Made by a program: the position numbers and the translations under genes. Positions 37,898-47,214 of a stretch of DNA of 64,000 nucleotides are shown here, piece after piece; position 1 is the stretch's first letter, and each line of letters opens with the position of its first letter. Below the pieces are notes generated by a model, which saw only the letters and a program-made list of their open reading frames with translations, ran no database searches and had not been told where the DNA came from. This DNA is from DATFQI01 sp963831105 (GTDB lineage: Bacteria; Actinomycetota; Thermoleophilia; Solirubrobacterales; Solirubrobacteraceae): NCBI GenBank assembly GCA_963831105.1, contig CAWHOS010000012.1, positions 186,001 to 250,000 of the forward strand. The letters run 5' to 3'.

Positions 37898-38848
37898 GTG
37901 ACTGCGCCCGGCGCGCTCCCCGACGACCGCGAGGCCCTCGACAGCTACTCGAGGGTGGTCACGTTCGTCGCGGAGTCGCTGGCGCCGTCGGTCGCCAACC
38001 TGCGGGTCGGCCGGCGCGGCGGCGGATCGGGCGTCGTCATCACCCCCGACGGCTTCGTGCTCACCAACGCGCACGTCGTGGGGGAGCGGCGGGCGCCGCG
38101 CGTGATCGCGTCGTTCACGGACGGGCGCGAGCTGGCGGCCGAGCTCGTCGGCTCGGATCCGTTGACGGACCTCGCGCTGCTGCGCACCGAGCGGGCGGCT
38201 TTCGAACCCGCCAAGCTCGGGGACGCCGCGGCGCTGCGCGTGGGCCAGCTCGTGGTGGCGATCGGCAACCCGCACGGCTTCGCGGGCTCGGTCACCGCGG
38301 GCGTGGTCTCGGCCCTCGGCCGCTCGCTCCCGGTCGGCGACGGCGACACGCGCCGCATGATCGACGACGTGATCCAGACCGACGCGGCCCTGAACCCCGG
38401 CAACTCCGGCGGCGCGCTGGCCGACGGCCGCGGCCGGGTCGTCGGGATCAACACCGCGGTCGCGGGCGTCGGGCTCGGCCTGGCCGTGCCCGTCAACGCC
38501 ACGACCCGCCGCGTCGTGAGCGAGCTGATGCGCAACGGCCGCGTGCGCAGGGCGTGGATCGGCGTCGCCGCCGGCACCCGCCCGCTGCCGCCGAGGCTGC
38601 GCGCGCGGGTCGGGCGCGAGCGCGCGGTCGAGGTCGTCGAGGTGATGGCGGGCTCGCCGGCCGAGCGCGCCGGCCTGCACGCGGAGGACCTCATCCTCGC
38701 CGTCGACGGCGCCCCGGTCTCGGGCGTCGACGACCTGCACCGGCTGCTCGACGGCGATCACATCGGCCGCCCGTGCACGCTCGCGATCGCCCGAGACGGG
38801 GCCGAGCGCGAGCTGCTCCTGACGCCGCGCGAGCTCGCGGCGCGCTAG
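37898..38848 (+). CDS. HtrA/DegQ-like trypsin-fold serine protease with PDZ domain
   Basis: 316 residues: protease domain then one PDZ domain. The triad is His in VLTNAHVVGER, Asp in DPLTDLALLRTE and Ser in ALNPGNSGGALAD. The PDZ part contains VEVMAGSPAERAGLHAEDLILAVDG. There is no signal peptide or membrane anchor; the protein starts TAPGALPDDREALDSYSRVV, so it is predicted to stay in the cytoplasm, which is unusual for the family. GTG 37898 is set by the -10 spacing; a longer open frame upstream overlaps the permease and is discarded. Confidence 0.88.
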   Translation: MTAPGALPDDREALDSYSRVVTFVAESLAPSVANLRVGRRGGGSGVVITPDGFVLTNAHVVGERRAPRVIASFTDGRELAAELVGSDPLTDLALLRTERAAFEPAKLGDAAALRVGQLVVAIGNPHGFAGSVTAGVVSALGRSLPVGDGDTRRMIDDVIQTDAALNPGNSGGALADGRGRVVGINTAVAGVGLGLAVPVNATTRRVVSELMRNGRVRRAWIGVAAGTRPLPPRLRARVGRERAVEVVEVMAGSPAERAGLHAEDLILAVDGAPVSGVDDLHRLLDGDHIGRPCTLAIARDGAERELLLTPRELAAR

Positions 38849-38863
38849 CGCGGTCGCGGGCGC

Positions 38864-39400
38864 TCAGGGCTGGATCTGGTCGCCCCAGGGATCGCTCGGG
38901 GCGATCTGGCGGCGCTCGGCGACCGTGAGCTTGTGCAGGCGCTCGCGCCAGCGCAGGCGCGTCTCGGCGACGGCGCTCGGGCAGCACAGCTCGTCGCCCG
39001 GCTGCGGGCGCGCCGAGCGGTAGCGCAGCACGCCGTCGCGCACGCGGGTCTGGGCGCGGCGCAGCTCCTGGGAGCGGAAGACGACCTTCAGGCCGCTGTC
39101 CTTGACGCCGGTGTCGGTCGAGAAGACGTAGAGCGCGACCGCCCCGTCGGCGCCGCCGGACTGCACGCGCACGACGGCGTCCGGGCGCTTGTCGCCGGTG
39201 AGGTCGCGGAACGTCGGCGTGCGGTCGACGAAGCCCTGGCGGGTGCGCAGCAGGTCCTTGACCTCGCGGCTGGTGCCCTTGTCGGCCTGCAGGCGCTCGG
39301 AGAAGAAGCGCTGCGTCGCCGTCTGCTCCGCATGGGCGGGCGCCGCGGCGGCGAGGGCGAGACCGGCGGCGGCCAGGGCGAGGGTTCCCTGCCGGCGCAT
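38864..39400 (-). CDS. secreted protein of unknown function
   Basis: A 178-residue exported protein with signal peptide RRQGTLALAAAGLALAAAAPAHA. The mature domain has a single FG-GAP-like stretch, FRDLTGDKRPDAVVRVQSGGADGAVALYVFS, in which D-x-T-G-D-x-R-P-D could bind calcium, then LKVVFRSQELRRAQTRV and two adjacent Cys (DELCCPS). Its ATG overlaps the stop of the lipoprotein gene, so the two are translationally coupled. Confidence 0.7.
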   Translation of the reverse strand: MRRQGTLALAAAGLALAAAAPAHAEQTATQRFFSERLQADKGTSREVKDLLRTRQGFVDRTPTFRDLTGDKRPDAVVRVQSGGADGAVALYVFSTDTGVKDSGLKVVFRSQELRRAQTRVRDGVLRYRSARPQPGDELCCPSAVAETRLRWRERLHKLTVAERRQIAPSDPWGDQIQP

Positions 39401-39810
39401 CACGGTGCGAGCAGCTCGTCCTGTGCCGACTTGCGTGCCGGCCCGACCTCGACCGTGGCCGGCGAGAGGCCGCCGCCGACGCTGATCGCGTAGGAGCCCT
39501 CGCGGACGTCGGCCTTCAGCGTGCCGGTGCCGCGCGGGGCGATCGGGTCGGTCGACTGCTTGATGCCCGGCTTGTCGCCGCCGAGCTCGTCGGTCTGGAG
39601 GGTGAGCGTCTTCTCCTTGCCGGTCTGGTTGGAGACGATGATCACGACCGGGCCCGCGCCGAACTCCTTCGGCGAGAGCGAGATCTTCTTGTCCGAGATC
39701 GCCGCCGTCACGTTGATCGGCGTCGCGGGGCGCGGCTTGTTCGCGTAGTCGGCCTCGCCGCCGCAGCCGGCCAGCGCGCCCACCACACCGGCGGCCGACA
39801 CGGCCGCCAT
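39400..39810 (-). CDS. small lipoprotein of unknown function
   Basis: A 136-residue lipoprotein: signal segment AAVSAAGVVGALAGCGG with lipobox LAGC, then a single beta-sandwich-like domain (TPINVTAAISDKKISLSPKEFGAGPVVIIVSNQTGKEKTLTLQ…) ending in REGSYAISVGGGLSPATVEVG. The pattern 'pVvivVsNqtgk…tl…gsY' is that of cupredoxin-like folds, but the copper ligands (His, Cys, Met) are missing. Expressed with the secreted protein downstream through an ATGA overlap. Confidence 0.7.
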   Translation of the reverse strand: MAAVSAAGVVGALAGCGGEADYANKPRPATPINVTAAISDKKISLSPKEFGAGPVVIIVSNQTGKEKTLTLQTDELGGDKPGIKQSTDPIAPRGTGTLKADVREGSYAISVGGGLSPATVEVGPARKSAQDELLAP

Positions 39811-39930
39811 CACTCTCCCCGGAATCCTCCGCACGCTGCGGAATGTACCCGCACGGCGGTGGTCGTGCGCCACGCGACTGCAACCGCACCTGCAGGCCGT
39901 CCGGCCCGAGGCGTATGACCCGTGGTTCGC

Positions 39931-41580
39931 ATGCCGCCCGCCGCCCTGCTCGCCCAACCGCTCGCCACCGCCGAGTTCATCGCGCTCGACACTGAGACGA
40001 ACGGGCTCGCGCGCGAGCGCTGCGAGCTGACCGAGGTCGGGGCGGTGCTGGTCGGCGGCGGCGAGCTGCACGACCGCTGGAGCTCGCTGGTCGGCATCGG
40101 CGAGCCGCTCGGGCGCGGCATCCAGCGCTTCACCGGCATCACGCAGCAGATGGTCGACGAGGCGCCGCCGCCCGAAGCCGTGCTCCCGCAGCTGGCCAAG
40201 CTGCTCCAGGGGCGGGTGCTCGTCGCCCACAACGCGGCCTTCGACACGCGCGTGCTCAAGCAGGCGTTCGCGCGCGCGGCGCTCGACTGGCCCGATCCGC
40301 CCGTCCTGTGCACGGTCGCGCTCGCGCGCCGCTTCGCTCCGCTGCAGCGCCGCCGCGGGCTCGCCTCGCTGGCCGACGCGCTCGGGATCGACGTCGGGGA
40401 GACCCACCGCGCGCTGCCCGACGCGGAGACGTGCGCGCGCGTGCTGTGCGCGCTGCTGCCGCGCCTGCACGCGGCCGCCTTCACGATCGGCGAGGCGCTG
40501 ACCGCGGTGCGCCCCAAGCACGGCGCGGGCCGCCGGCGCCGGGCGCCCGGGGCCAAGCGCTCGCGCGACGAGCGGCCGGACCTCACGAAGCTCCCGGACG
40601 ACCCGGGGGTCTACATCTTCCGCGACGCGGACGGGCACCCGCTCTACGTGGGCAAGTCGGTCTGCCTGCGCACGCGCGCCCGCGCGCACTTCACGACGCC
40701 GGTCGCGTGGACGGGCCAGGCCGAGCACGTCGACTACCAGCCGACGGAGTCCGAGCTCGGCGCGCTGCTGCTCGAGAACCGGCTGATCAAGCGGCTGATG
40801 CCACCCGGCAACGTGAACCTCAAGAAGCGCGCCGACGGCTACGTCTACCTGCGCTGCCGGCTGGACATCCCGTTCCCGATCCTCGAGGTCGCGCACGAGC
40901 CGGCCGCCGGCAACGCCGTCTGCGTCGGCCCGGTGCGCGGGCGGGCGGCCGCGGCCGAGCTGGTGGAGCAGATCAACTCGCTGTTCGGCCTGCGCCACTG
41001 CGGGCGCGGGATGCCGAACCGGCAGTGGCCCTCCGCGTACGGGCAGATGGGCCGGTGCCTGTCGCCGTGCCTGGGCGACCTGGACCCGAACCTCTACCGG
41101 GAGCGGCTCGAGTCGGCGCTGCGGCTGTTCGAGCACGACGGCTCGAGCGCGCTGCTCGCGCACGTCGAGCGCCAGATCCGCGCGGCCTCGGCCGAGCGGG
41201 CCTACGAGCGCGCGGCGTGGCTGCAGCGGCGCCGGCGGCGGCTCGAGTCGCTGCTCGGGCGCCTCGGCGGCGCGCTGCGCGCCGCGCACGCGGGCGCCCG
41301 GCTCGTGCTCGCCCCGCACCCGAGCGACCCCGGGCGCGCGGACGCGTTCTGGATCGTCGGCGGCCGCGTGGTCGATTGGGGGCCAAAGCCCGCGCCCGAG
41401 GAGCTCGAGGCGCGCACGCACGCCGCGCTGCGCGACGCGCCGGCGCCGGGCTCGCTCGGCGGCTGGCTCCCGGCGGAGGAGCTCGTCGAGGCGCGGATCG
41501 TCGGCGCCTGGCTGGCGGGCCACGAGGAGGCGAGCGTCGTCGAGCTCGATCCCGCCTCGCCGCTAGCCTCGGCGGCATGA
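39931..41580 (+). CDS. DEDD exonuclease - GIY-YIG nuclease fusion (DnaQ/UvrC-like)
   Basis: About 549 residues joining two nucleases. The N-terminal ~185 residues are a DnaQ-type 3'-5' exonuclease: FIALDTETNGL (Exo I), VLVAHNAAFDTRVL (Exo II) and HRALPDAETCARVL (Exo III, HxxxxD). After a basic linker, a GIY-YIG domain begins DDPGVYIFRDADGHPLYVGKSVCLRTRARAHF and is followed by UvrC-like regions (QPTESELGALLLENRLIKRLMP, QMGRCLSPCLGD with two Cys). The fusion is known in actinobacteria and in DnaQ-Cho type proteins, thought to act in DNA repair. GTG 39922 is an alternative start. The end overlaps the VOC gene by ATGA. Confidence 0.9.
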   Translation: MPPAALLAQPLATAEFIALDTETNGLARERCELTEVGAVLVGGGELHDRWSSLVGIGEPLGRGIQRFTGITQQMVDEAPPPEAVLPQLAKLLQGRVLVAHNAAFDTRVLKQAFARAALDWPDPPVLCTVALARRFAPLQRRRGLASLADALGIDVGETHRALPDAETCARVLCALLPRLHAAAFTIGEALTAVRPKHGAGRRRRAPGAKRSRDERPDLTKLPDDPGVYIFRDADGHPLYVGKSVCLRTRARAHFTTPVAWTGQAEHVDYQPTESELGALLLENRLIKRLMPPGNVNLKKRADGYVYLRCRLDIPFPILEVAHEPAAGNAVCVGPVRGRAAAAELVEQINSLFGLRHCGRGMPNRQWPSAYGQMGRCLSPCLGDLDPNLYRERLESALRLFEHDGSSALLAHVERQIRAASAERAYERAAWLQRRRRRLESLLGRLGGALRAAHAGARLVLAPHPSDPGRADAFWIVGGRVVDWGPKPAPEELEARTHAALRDAPAPGSLGGWLPAEELVEARIVGAWLAGHEEASVVELDPASPLASAA

Positions 41581-41968
41581 GGCTCGACCACGTCCAGGTC
41601 GCGGCGCCGCCCGGCTGCGAGGAGGCGGCCCGCGCGTTCTACGGCGCGCTGCTCGGCCTCCCGGAGGTCGACAAGCCCGAGCCGATGCGCCCGTCCGGCG
41701 GCGCGTGGTTCGCGCTCGGCGCCCAGCAGCTGCACGTCGGCGTGGCCGGCGACTTCGCGCCGGCGACCAAGGCGCACCCGGGGCTGTCGGTCACGGACGC
41801 CGAGCTCGACGCGCTGGCCGCGCGGCTCGAGGCCGCGGGCGCCCGGTGGAGTGGGACGAGCGGTTGCCCGGGGTCCGCCGCTTCTACACCGCGGACCCTT
41901 TCGGCAACCGGCTCGAGCTACTTGCGAGCGCCCGCCCAGCCGAGGACGCCGAGCGGCCCGAGCGGTGA
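41577..41968 (+). CDS. VOC (glyoxalase/bleomycin-resistance fold) protein, one indel
   Basis: About 130 residues. MRLDHVQVAAPPGCEEAARAFYGALLGLPEV and GAWFALGAQQLHVGVAGDF form the first beta-alpha-beta module; VEWDERLPGVRRFYTADPFGNRLELL the second, with the metal-ligand positions His5, His (QQLHVG) and Glu (RLELL) in the usual order. The frame breaks near 41,857, where one G appears to be missing. Translationally coupled to the exonuclease fusion upstream and convergent with the next gene, overlapping it by about 50 bp. Confidence 0.8.
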
Positions 41969-42401
41969 GCGTCTCGTGCTCGGGCGGCGGCCCGACGTGC
42001 GGCTCGGGCCGCATGTCGTAGGCCACCACGTGCGTGACCGGCGCACCGGTGAACCGCCCGACGCGGGCCGGCAGGTCGCCGGCGATCCAGCGCGAGCTCT
42101 GGCCGGGCAGCGTCGAGACGATCACCTCGTCGTGCCGGCGCGGGTCCCACGTCTCGGCGAGGGCATCGAGCGGGTTGGCGTCGCCGCAGATGCCCTCGGC
42201 CTCGATGCCGGCCTCCCGCCAAGCGGCGAGCGCCGCGTCGAGTCGCCCGCGCACGGCCTCTTTCCCGGAGAGCCCGGGACCCTGGCCCGGCATGAGCAGC
42301 GTCACGTCGATCGGGCCTTTCTCGGCGCGCTGCTTGATCGCGTCGATCAGGTCACCTGAAGGGGCGGTGACGTTGGCGAGGACGAGCACTCCGGCAGCCA
42401 T
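41918..42401 (-). CDS. UspA-like protein, paralogue of the one at 29.6 kb (probable indel at the end)
   Basis: Starts at ATG 42401 behind AAGGAG with AAGVLVLANVTAPSGDLIDAI, then VTLLMPGQGPG and RHDEVIVSTLPGQSSRWIAGDLPARVGRFTGAPVTHVV. The DEVIVSTLP…W…DLP.R core is shared with the protein at 29614-30054. In the given frame no stop appears until deep inside other genes; a one-base shift near 41,960 gives the ending LGPLGVLGWAGARK and a TAG at 41918-41920, which I take as the likely end. Function unknown. Confidence 0.6.
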
Positions 42402-42434
42402 CGGCGGCTCCTTCGCAAAACGGGATCGAAGCCG

Positions 42435-42462
42435 ACTGTACTCCCGTTGCAGGAGAGTGCAA
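42435..42462 (-). promoter_or_regulatory. promoter of the 42.4-kb gene
   Basis: On the minus strand TTGCAC (42462-42457) is separated by 16 bp from TACAGT (42440-42435). Unlike most promoters here it drives a message with a normal leader and AAGGAG site. Confidence 0.45.
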
Positions 42463-42468
42463 TGAGAG

Positions 42469-43420
42469 CTAGCCGGAACGGCAGTTCCACGACCTCGGCC
42501 GTGGCGTTCTCGCCGGCGGCGATCGTGCTCCCGGGCTCGGCCTGGCGGCGCACGAGGGCGAGGCCGATCGGGCCGTGGGCGGGGGAGACGGCGACGCTGG
42601 TGAGCCGCCCGACCTCCTTCTCGCCGAGGTGCAGCGGCGTGCCCGGCTCGACCGGCGCGCTGAGCCGCAGCCCGCGCAGGTGGCGGTTGGGCTTGCCGCG
42701 GTAGAAGAGCCGCGCGACCGTCTCCTGGCCGACGTAGCAGCCCTTGGTGAACGAGACCGCGCGCTCGTTGAGGCCGGCCTCCTGCGGGATCACGTTCTCG
42801 TCGAGGTCGACGCCGTAGCGGGGGCGGCCGGACTCGACGCGCACCAGCTCCGCCGCGGCCTCGGTGACCTCGGTGGCGCCGGCGGCCAGCAGGGTGCCGC
42901 GCACGCCCTCCGTCGAGGAGGCCGCGCAGAAGACGTCGACGCCGAGGTCGGTGGCGACCAGCACGACGTCGTGCTCGCCGATCCGCGCCCGCACGTTGTC
43001 GTGCTCGTCCGGGCCGAGCTCGCCGGCGCCGGCGATGCGGCGCGCCTCGGGGCCGATCAGCGACAGCTCGCCCATCTCGACCGTGCGCTTGTGCAGCTCG
43101 ACGTCGGAGCCGAGCTTGTAGCGGCGGATCATGTTGAAGAGCTCCTGCAGACCCGCCCGCTCGCACGAGAGCAGCAGCTCGTCGCCGAGGTCGAGCACGC
43201 GCAGGTCGGTGAGCATCTTGCCCTTGTGCGTGAGCAGCGCGGCGTAGCCGCCGCGCCCGGGCTCGAGCGACTCGATGTCCTGGGTGATCTGCCCGTGCAG
43301 GAACTCGCGGCGGTCCGCGCCCGTGAGGGCGAGCCGGCCGCGACCGGCGCGGTCGACGAGCCCGCAGCCCTCGGTGAGCGTGCGGTACTCGGAGGCCAGG
43401 ATGTCGAGCGTGCTCACCAC
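42469..43420 (-). CDS. ygfZ: YgfZ/GcvT-like folate-binding protein
   Basis: About 316 residues; family members help assemble or repair Fe-S enzymes using folate. The diagnostic motif FTKGCYVGQETVARL (KGCYxGQE) is near residue 225, with the GcvT-like N-terminal domain GLVDRAGRGRLALTGADRREFLHGQITQDI. Two start GTGs in tandem, 43420 and 43417; the first lies 8 nt after TACGAT. The natural stop appears to be TAG at 42469-42471 after VVELPFR; an extra C just before it lets the open frame run on into the next gene's promoter. Confidence 0.85.
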
Positions 43421-43641
43421 TGCGTCTCATCGTAGAACTGCCGGGAGCGCAGCAGCCGCCGCTCGACCTCGCGCTGGAGCTCTTCGTACACGAGCTCGAC
43501 GGGCACCCCGGCGGCCAGCGCGGAGCGCGTGACGGCAGCCTCCTCCGCGCCCTCGAGCCGCTCCAGCAGGGCCAGCAGGCCGTCCAGGCTCTGGCCGCGG
43601 GCGGGCGCGAGGGGGTCGTCGGGATCGGCGGGCGGTTGCAC
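43414..43641 (-). CDS. small conserved-looking protein
   Basis: A 75-residue protein from GTG 43641: a Pro-rich start (VQPPADPDDPLAPARG) and then an amphipathic helical body, SLDGLLALLERLEGAEEAAV and VELVYEELQREVERRLLRSRQFYDETQW. Its stop overlaps the start of ygfZ, suggesting coupling. No family recognised. Start uncertain because no clear ribosome site or -10 box precedes it. Confidence 0.5.
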   Translation of the reverse strand: MQPPADPDDPLAPARGQSLDGLLALLERLEGAEEAAVTRSALAAGVPVELVYEELQREVERRLLRSRQFYDETQW

Positions 43642-43659
43642 TAGGCTTCGGGCGCAATC

Positions 43660-44019
43660 ATGGCGCTCGCCGACCACTTCCAGGAGATCGTCGACTCGCT
43701 GCCGTCCGACTGGACGGACCTCGAGCTCGACCTGCGCGTGCAGGAGGACCGCTACGTCGACGCCGCGACGCTCGTCGTCACGTGCAACGCGCTCCCGTAC
43801 TCGCACTACGACTGGCACTGGAAGATCCTCGTCGCCCACCAGTTCGGCCACGCCGCCGCGGCGCCGGCCGTGCACGGCACGCTGAAGCTGCTCGACGACG
43901 CCGGCATCGCGGGCGAGCTCGTGCTGCGCGAGTGGCGCACGGGCCGCGTCGAGACGACCCAGATGTGGGGCCGTCCCGAGTCGGTGCGCCAGGAGTTCCG
44001 GCGCATCCGCGCGCAGTAG
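43660..44019 (+). CDS. hypothetical protein
   Basis: A 119-residue protein beginning MALADHFQEIVDSLPSDWTDLELDLRVQEDRY. Notable is an aromatic/His patch, SHYDWHWKILVAHQFGHAAAAPAVHGTL, and a C-terminal ELVLREWRTGRVETTQMWGRPESVRQEF. The start is 12 nt after TAGGCT (43642-43647). It is divergent from the 75-residue protein and followed without a gap by the receiver-like gene. No family recognised. Confidence 0.6.
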   Translation: MALADHFQEIVDSLPSDWTDLELDLRVQEDRYVDAATLVVTCNALPYSHYDWHWKILVAHQFGHAAAAPAVHGTLKLLDDAGIAGELVLREWRTGRVETTQMWGRPESVRQEFRRIRAQ

Positions 44020-44364
44020 ATGGCCCGCGTCGTCGCCGTCTTCGACGACCTCCTGCTGGGGTCCAACGTGCTCGGCATGCTCCGCGCGGGCGGCTACGAG
44101 GCCAGCTTGAGCGGCGCCGACGCCCACCCCGACGGAGCCGCCGCGCTGATCGTCGACCTCGCCTCGACCGGCTTCGACGGCGTCGCGCTGGTGGAGCGGC
44201 TGCGCGCCGCGGGCGAGCTCGAGGAAACGCGCACGCTCGGCGTGTACTCGCACGTCGACGCGGACACCAAGCGCCGCGCCGAGGCGGCCGGCTTCGACCT
44301 CGTGGTCCCGCGCTCGCGGATGGCGCGCGAGGGCGCCGCGCTCGTCGAGCGCCTGCTCGGCTGA
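44020..44364 (+). CDS. receiver-domain-like protein
   Basis: A 114-residue CheY-like fold: RVVAVFDDLLLGSNVLGMLRAGGY at the N-terminus, a strand with ALIVDLASTGFDGVALVERLR where the phospho-acceptor Asp would be, GVYSHVDADTKRRAEAAGFD and LVVPRSRMAREGAALVERLL. The acidic pair (DD) and the central Asp exist, but the switch Thr/Lys pattern is weak (YSHV, VPRSRM), so it may not be phosphorylated. Its ATG directly follows the TAG of the upstream gene. No kinase is nearby. Confidence 0.65.
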   Translation: MARVVAVFDDLLLGSNVLGMLRAGGYEASLSGADAHPDGAAALIVDLASTGFDGVALVERLRAAGELEETRTLGVYSHVDADTKRRAEAAGFDLVVPRSRMAREGAALVERLLG

Positions 44365-44379
44365 CCGCCGCGCCCGCCG

Positions 44380-45017
44380 TCAGGGATTGCGGACCGGCCC
44401 CACCTGGTCGAAGTCGAACGCCTGGTCGACGTCGACGCCCGCCCGCGGACAGCACCTCCCGCCGCAGCTCGCCCGGCGCGCGTGCCCCGGAGGTGAACGA
44501 GGGGGAGACGGCGTCGAGCTGCGCCGCCAGCTCCGCCCGGTCGGCGCGGGCCGGCTCGAGCAGCGCCGCCACCGCGCTGTCGGGCTCCACCTGCGCCTGC
44601 GCGTACCCCCGCTGCAGGGCGCGGATCGCGGCGCGGACCAGCGGCCGGCGGTCCTCGAGCGTCGTCCGGGTCACGCACAGCACCGGGCCCCGCGGCCGCT
44701 GCAGGACCGCGTAGACGCCCGACGATGTCGGCGCCGCGCTCCCGGGCGCGGGCGAGGTCGCGGACGTCGAGGATCGCGAAGTCGGCGCGGCCGTCGCGCA
44801 GCTTCGCCACGGCGGCGCCTGGGCGCCGGACCTCGAGCGTCACGCCCTCCGCCTCGTCGTAGCCGCGCTCCGTCGCCAGGTAGATCCCGGCGTGCACCGC
44901 GCTGGGCGAGGAGTCCAGCAGCAGCGTCGCGTCCTCGTTCGGCCGGTCGCCGCCCGAGGTGCCGCCGCAGCCGCTGATGAGAACCCCCAGAAGGGCGATG
45001 TGAGCAAGGCGGAGCAC
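44380..45017 (-). CDS. short periplasmic-binding-type lipoprotein (two indels)
   Basis: About 212 residues, starting at GTG 45017 with signal LRLAHIALLGVLISGCGG (lipobox ISGC). DSSPSAVHAGIYLATERGYDEAEGVTLEV and AKLRDGRADFAILDVRDLARARERGADIVG match the first lobe of NMT1/THI5-like substrate-binding proteins, and VLCVTRTTLEDRRPLVRAAIRALQRGY the hinge and late part. The normal second-lobe segment is absent, so the protein is about 100 residues short of the family. Frame shifts near 44,720 and 44,446. No transporter genes lie next to it. Confidence 0.6.
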
Positions 45018-45037
45018 CCCGGTATGGTGGCGACCCG

Positions 45038-47214
45038 ATGGCTCGCCGCGTCACCTTCTCGCGCAACCTGACGCTGTCGCTGTCCCGGACCTGCCGCTGC
45101 TACTGCAAGTACTGCGCGTTCGCGACGCACCAGGCGCACCTGCACGAGCCCGACGAGGTCGAGCGCATCCTCGACGGCGCCCGCCGCCACCGCGCGAAGG
45201 AGCTGCTCGTGCTCACGGGCGAGGCGCCCGACCACCACCCCGGCGTCCGCAAGCGCCTGCTGGAGCTGGGCTTCGAGGACTTCACGGCCTACGCCGCCTG
45301 GGCGTGCGAGCGCGCGCTCGAGCGCGGCCTGCTGCCGCACACCAACCTCGGCGTGCTCAGCCGCGAGGAGCTCGCGCGCCTGCGCGAGGTGACCGCGTCA
45401 CAGGGCCTGATGCTCGAGTCGGTCAACCCGGACCTGGTCGCCCACCAGGGCTCGCCGACGAAGCACCCGGAGCAGCGGCTGGCGACGATCCGCGCCGCCG
45501 GCGAGCTGCGGATCCCGTTCACGAGCGGCATCCTCGTCGGCATCGGCGAGTCCGAGCAGGACCGGATGGCATCGCTGGAGGCGCTCGCCGGCTTCGACCA
45601 CATCCAGGAGGTCATCCTCCAGAACTTCGTCCCGCACCGCCGCTACTACGGCGAGGAGCCGGCCGAGATCGCCACGGAGGCGGCCGAGGACTACTGGCGC
45701 ACCGGGATCGGCGAGGCACCCGAGCACGAGCGTCCGGCGTGGGCGAACGAGGTCACGATCGCCGACATGAAGCGGCTGATCGCCGAGGCGCGGCGGCTGA
45801 TGCCCGAGGTCGGCATCCAGGTCCCGCCGAACCTCGCCGACTGGTGGCCCGAGCTCGTGCGCGCGGGCGCGACCGACCTCGGCGGCCTGAGCGCCAACGG
45901 CGACCACATCTCGCCCGAGCACCCGTTCCCGTCGCCCGCGCAGGTCCGCACGCGGCTCAGCGCCGGCGGCTACGCGCTGTCCGAGCGCCTGTGCGTCTAC
46001 CCGCAGTACATCGACGAGACCTGGCAGGCGCCGCGCGTGCTCGAGGTCATCCGCTCGCAGCACCCGTCGTTCGTGCCGCGCCGCCGCGACGGCGCCGTCG
46101 CGCCCGGCACGATCGAGCGCGCCCGCGACGGACAGGCGCTCAGCCGCCGAGGAGCTGACCGCGCTCTTCTCCGACACTCGCCCCGAGGTCGTCGAGGACA
46201 TGCGCCAGGCCGCCGACGCGCTGCGCGATGAGCTGGCCGGCGAGCTCGTGACCTTCGTCGTCAACCGCAACATCAACGTCTCCAACGTCTGCACGGTCGG
46301 CTGCTCGTTCTGCGGCTTCGGCGTCTCCAAGCGCTCCCCCGACGCCTACGAGCACGACCGCGGCGAGTTCGTGCGCCGCGTGCACGAGGCCGTCGACTAC
46401 GGCGCGACGGAGATCTGCATGCAGTCGGGCATCCACCCCGACTGGGGGCTCGAGGACTACCTGGGCTGGCTGCGGCTCGCCAAGGAGACCGCGCCGCAGA
46501 TCCACATGCACGCCTACAGCCCGATGGAGATCGCGCACATGTGCGACATCTCGGGGCTGCCGCCGTCGGAGGTCTTCGCGCGTCTGCGCGACGCCGGCCT
46601 GGACTCCACGCCCGGCACCGCCGCCGAGGTGCTCCACGACGGCGTGCGCGAGCGGATCAGCCCGAACAAGCTGCCCGTCTCGCGCTGGGTGGAGATCATC
46701 GAGGCCTCGCACCGGGCCGGGCTGCGCTCGACCGTGACCGTGATGTTCGGCCACATCGAGCAGCCGCACGAGCTGGCCGAGCACATGCGCGTGGTGCGCG
46801 CGCTGCAGGAGCGCACGGGCGGCTTCACGGAGTTCGTGCCGCTGTCGTTCATCCCGTTCCAGACGCTGCTCGGGCGCACGCAGGGCGTGCGCGAGATCTC
46901 GCGCGAGGACAACCTGCGCCACACGGCGGCGTTCCGGCTCGCGCTCGGCCGCACGATCCCGTCGCTGCAGGCGAGCTGGGTCAAGATGGGCCTCGACGCC
47001 GCCACGGAGGCGCTGCGCTGGGGCGTCAACGACCTCGGCGGCACGCTGATGGAGGAGTCGATCTCGCGCATGGCCGGCTCCCAGCACGGCGTCCGGCTCG
47101 ACCCGGCGGACCTCGTCGGCGCCGCGCACCGCGCCGGCCGCCCGGCGGCAGAGCGCACGACGCTCTACGAGATCCTGCCGCCGCCACGAGCTGCCGACCG
47201 GGGTGGCCGCCTAG
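45038..47214 (+). CDS. fbiC: FbiC: fused CofG-CofH deazaflavin (F0) synthase (two indels)
   Basis: A two-domain radical-SAM enzyme (about 725 aa) making F0, the chromophore of coenzyme F420, from tyrosine and a flavin precursor. The CofG half has the cluster motif TCRCYCKYCAF (CX3CX2C) and GILVGIGESEQDR; the CofH half has SNVCTVGCSFCGFG and MQSGIHPDWGLEDYL. The halves appear as separate frames only because of one extra C near 46,148; the link GQALSAEELTALF is continuous. Another extra base near 47,187 hides the natural end HELPTGVAA-stop at 47214, which overlaps the next start by one base. Confidence 0.9.
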
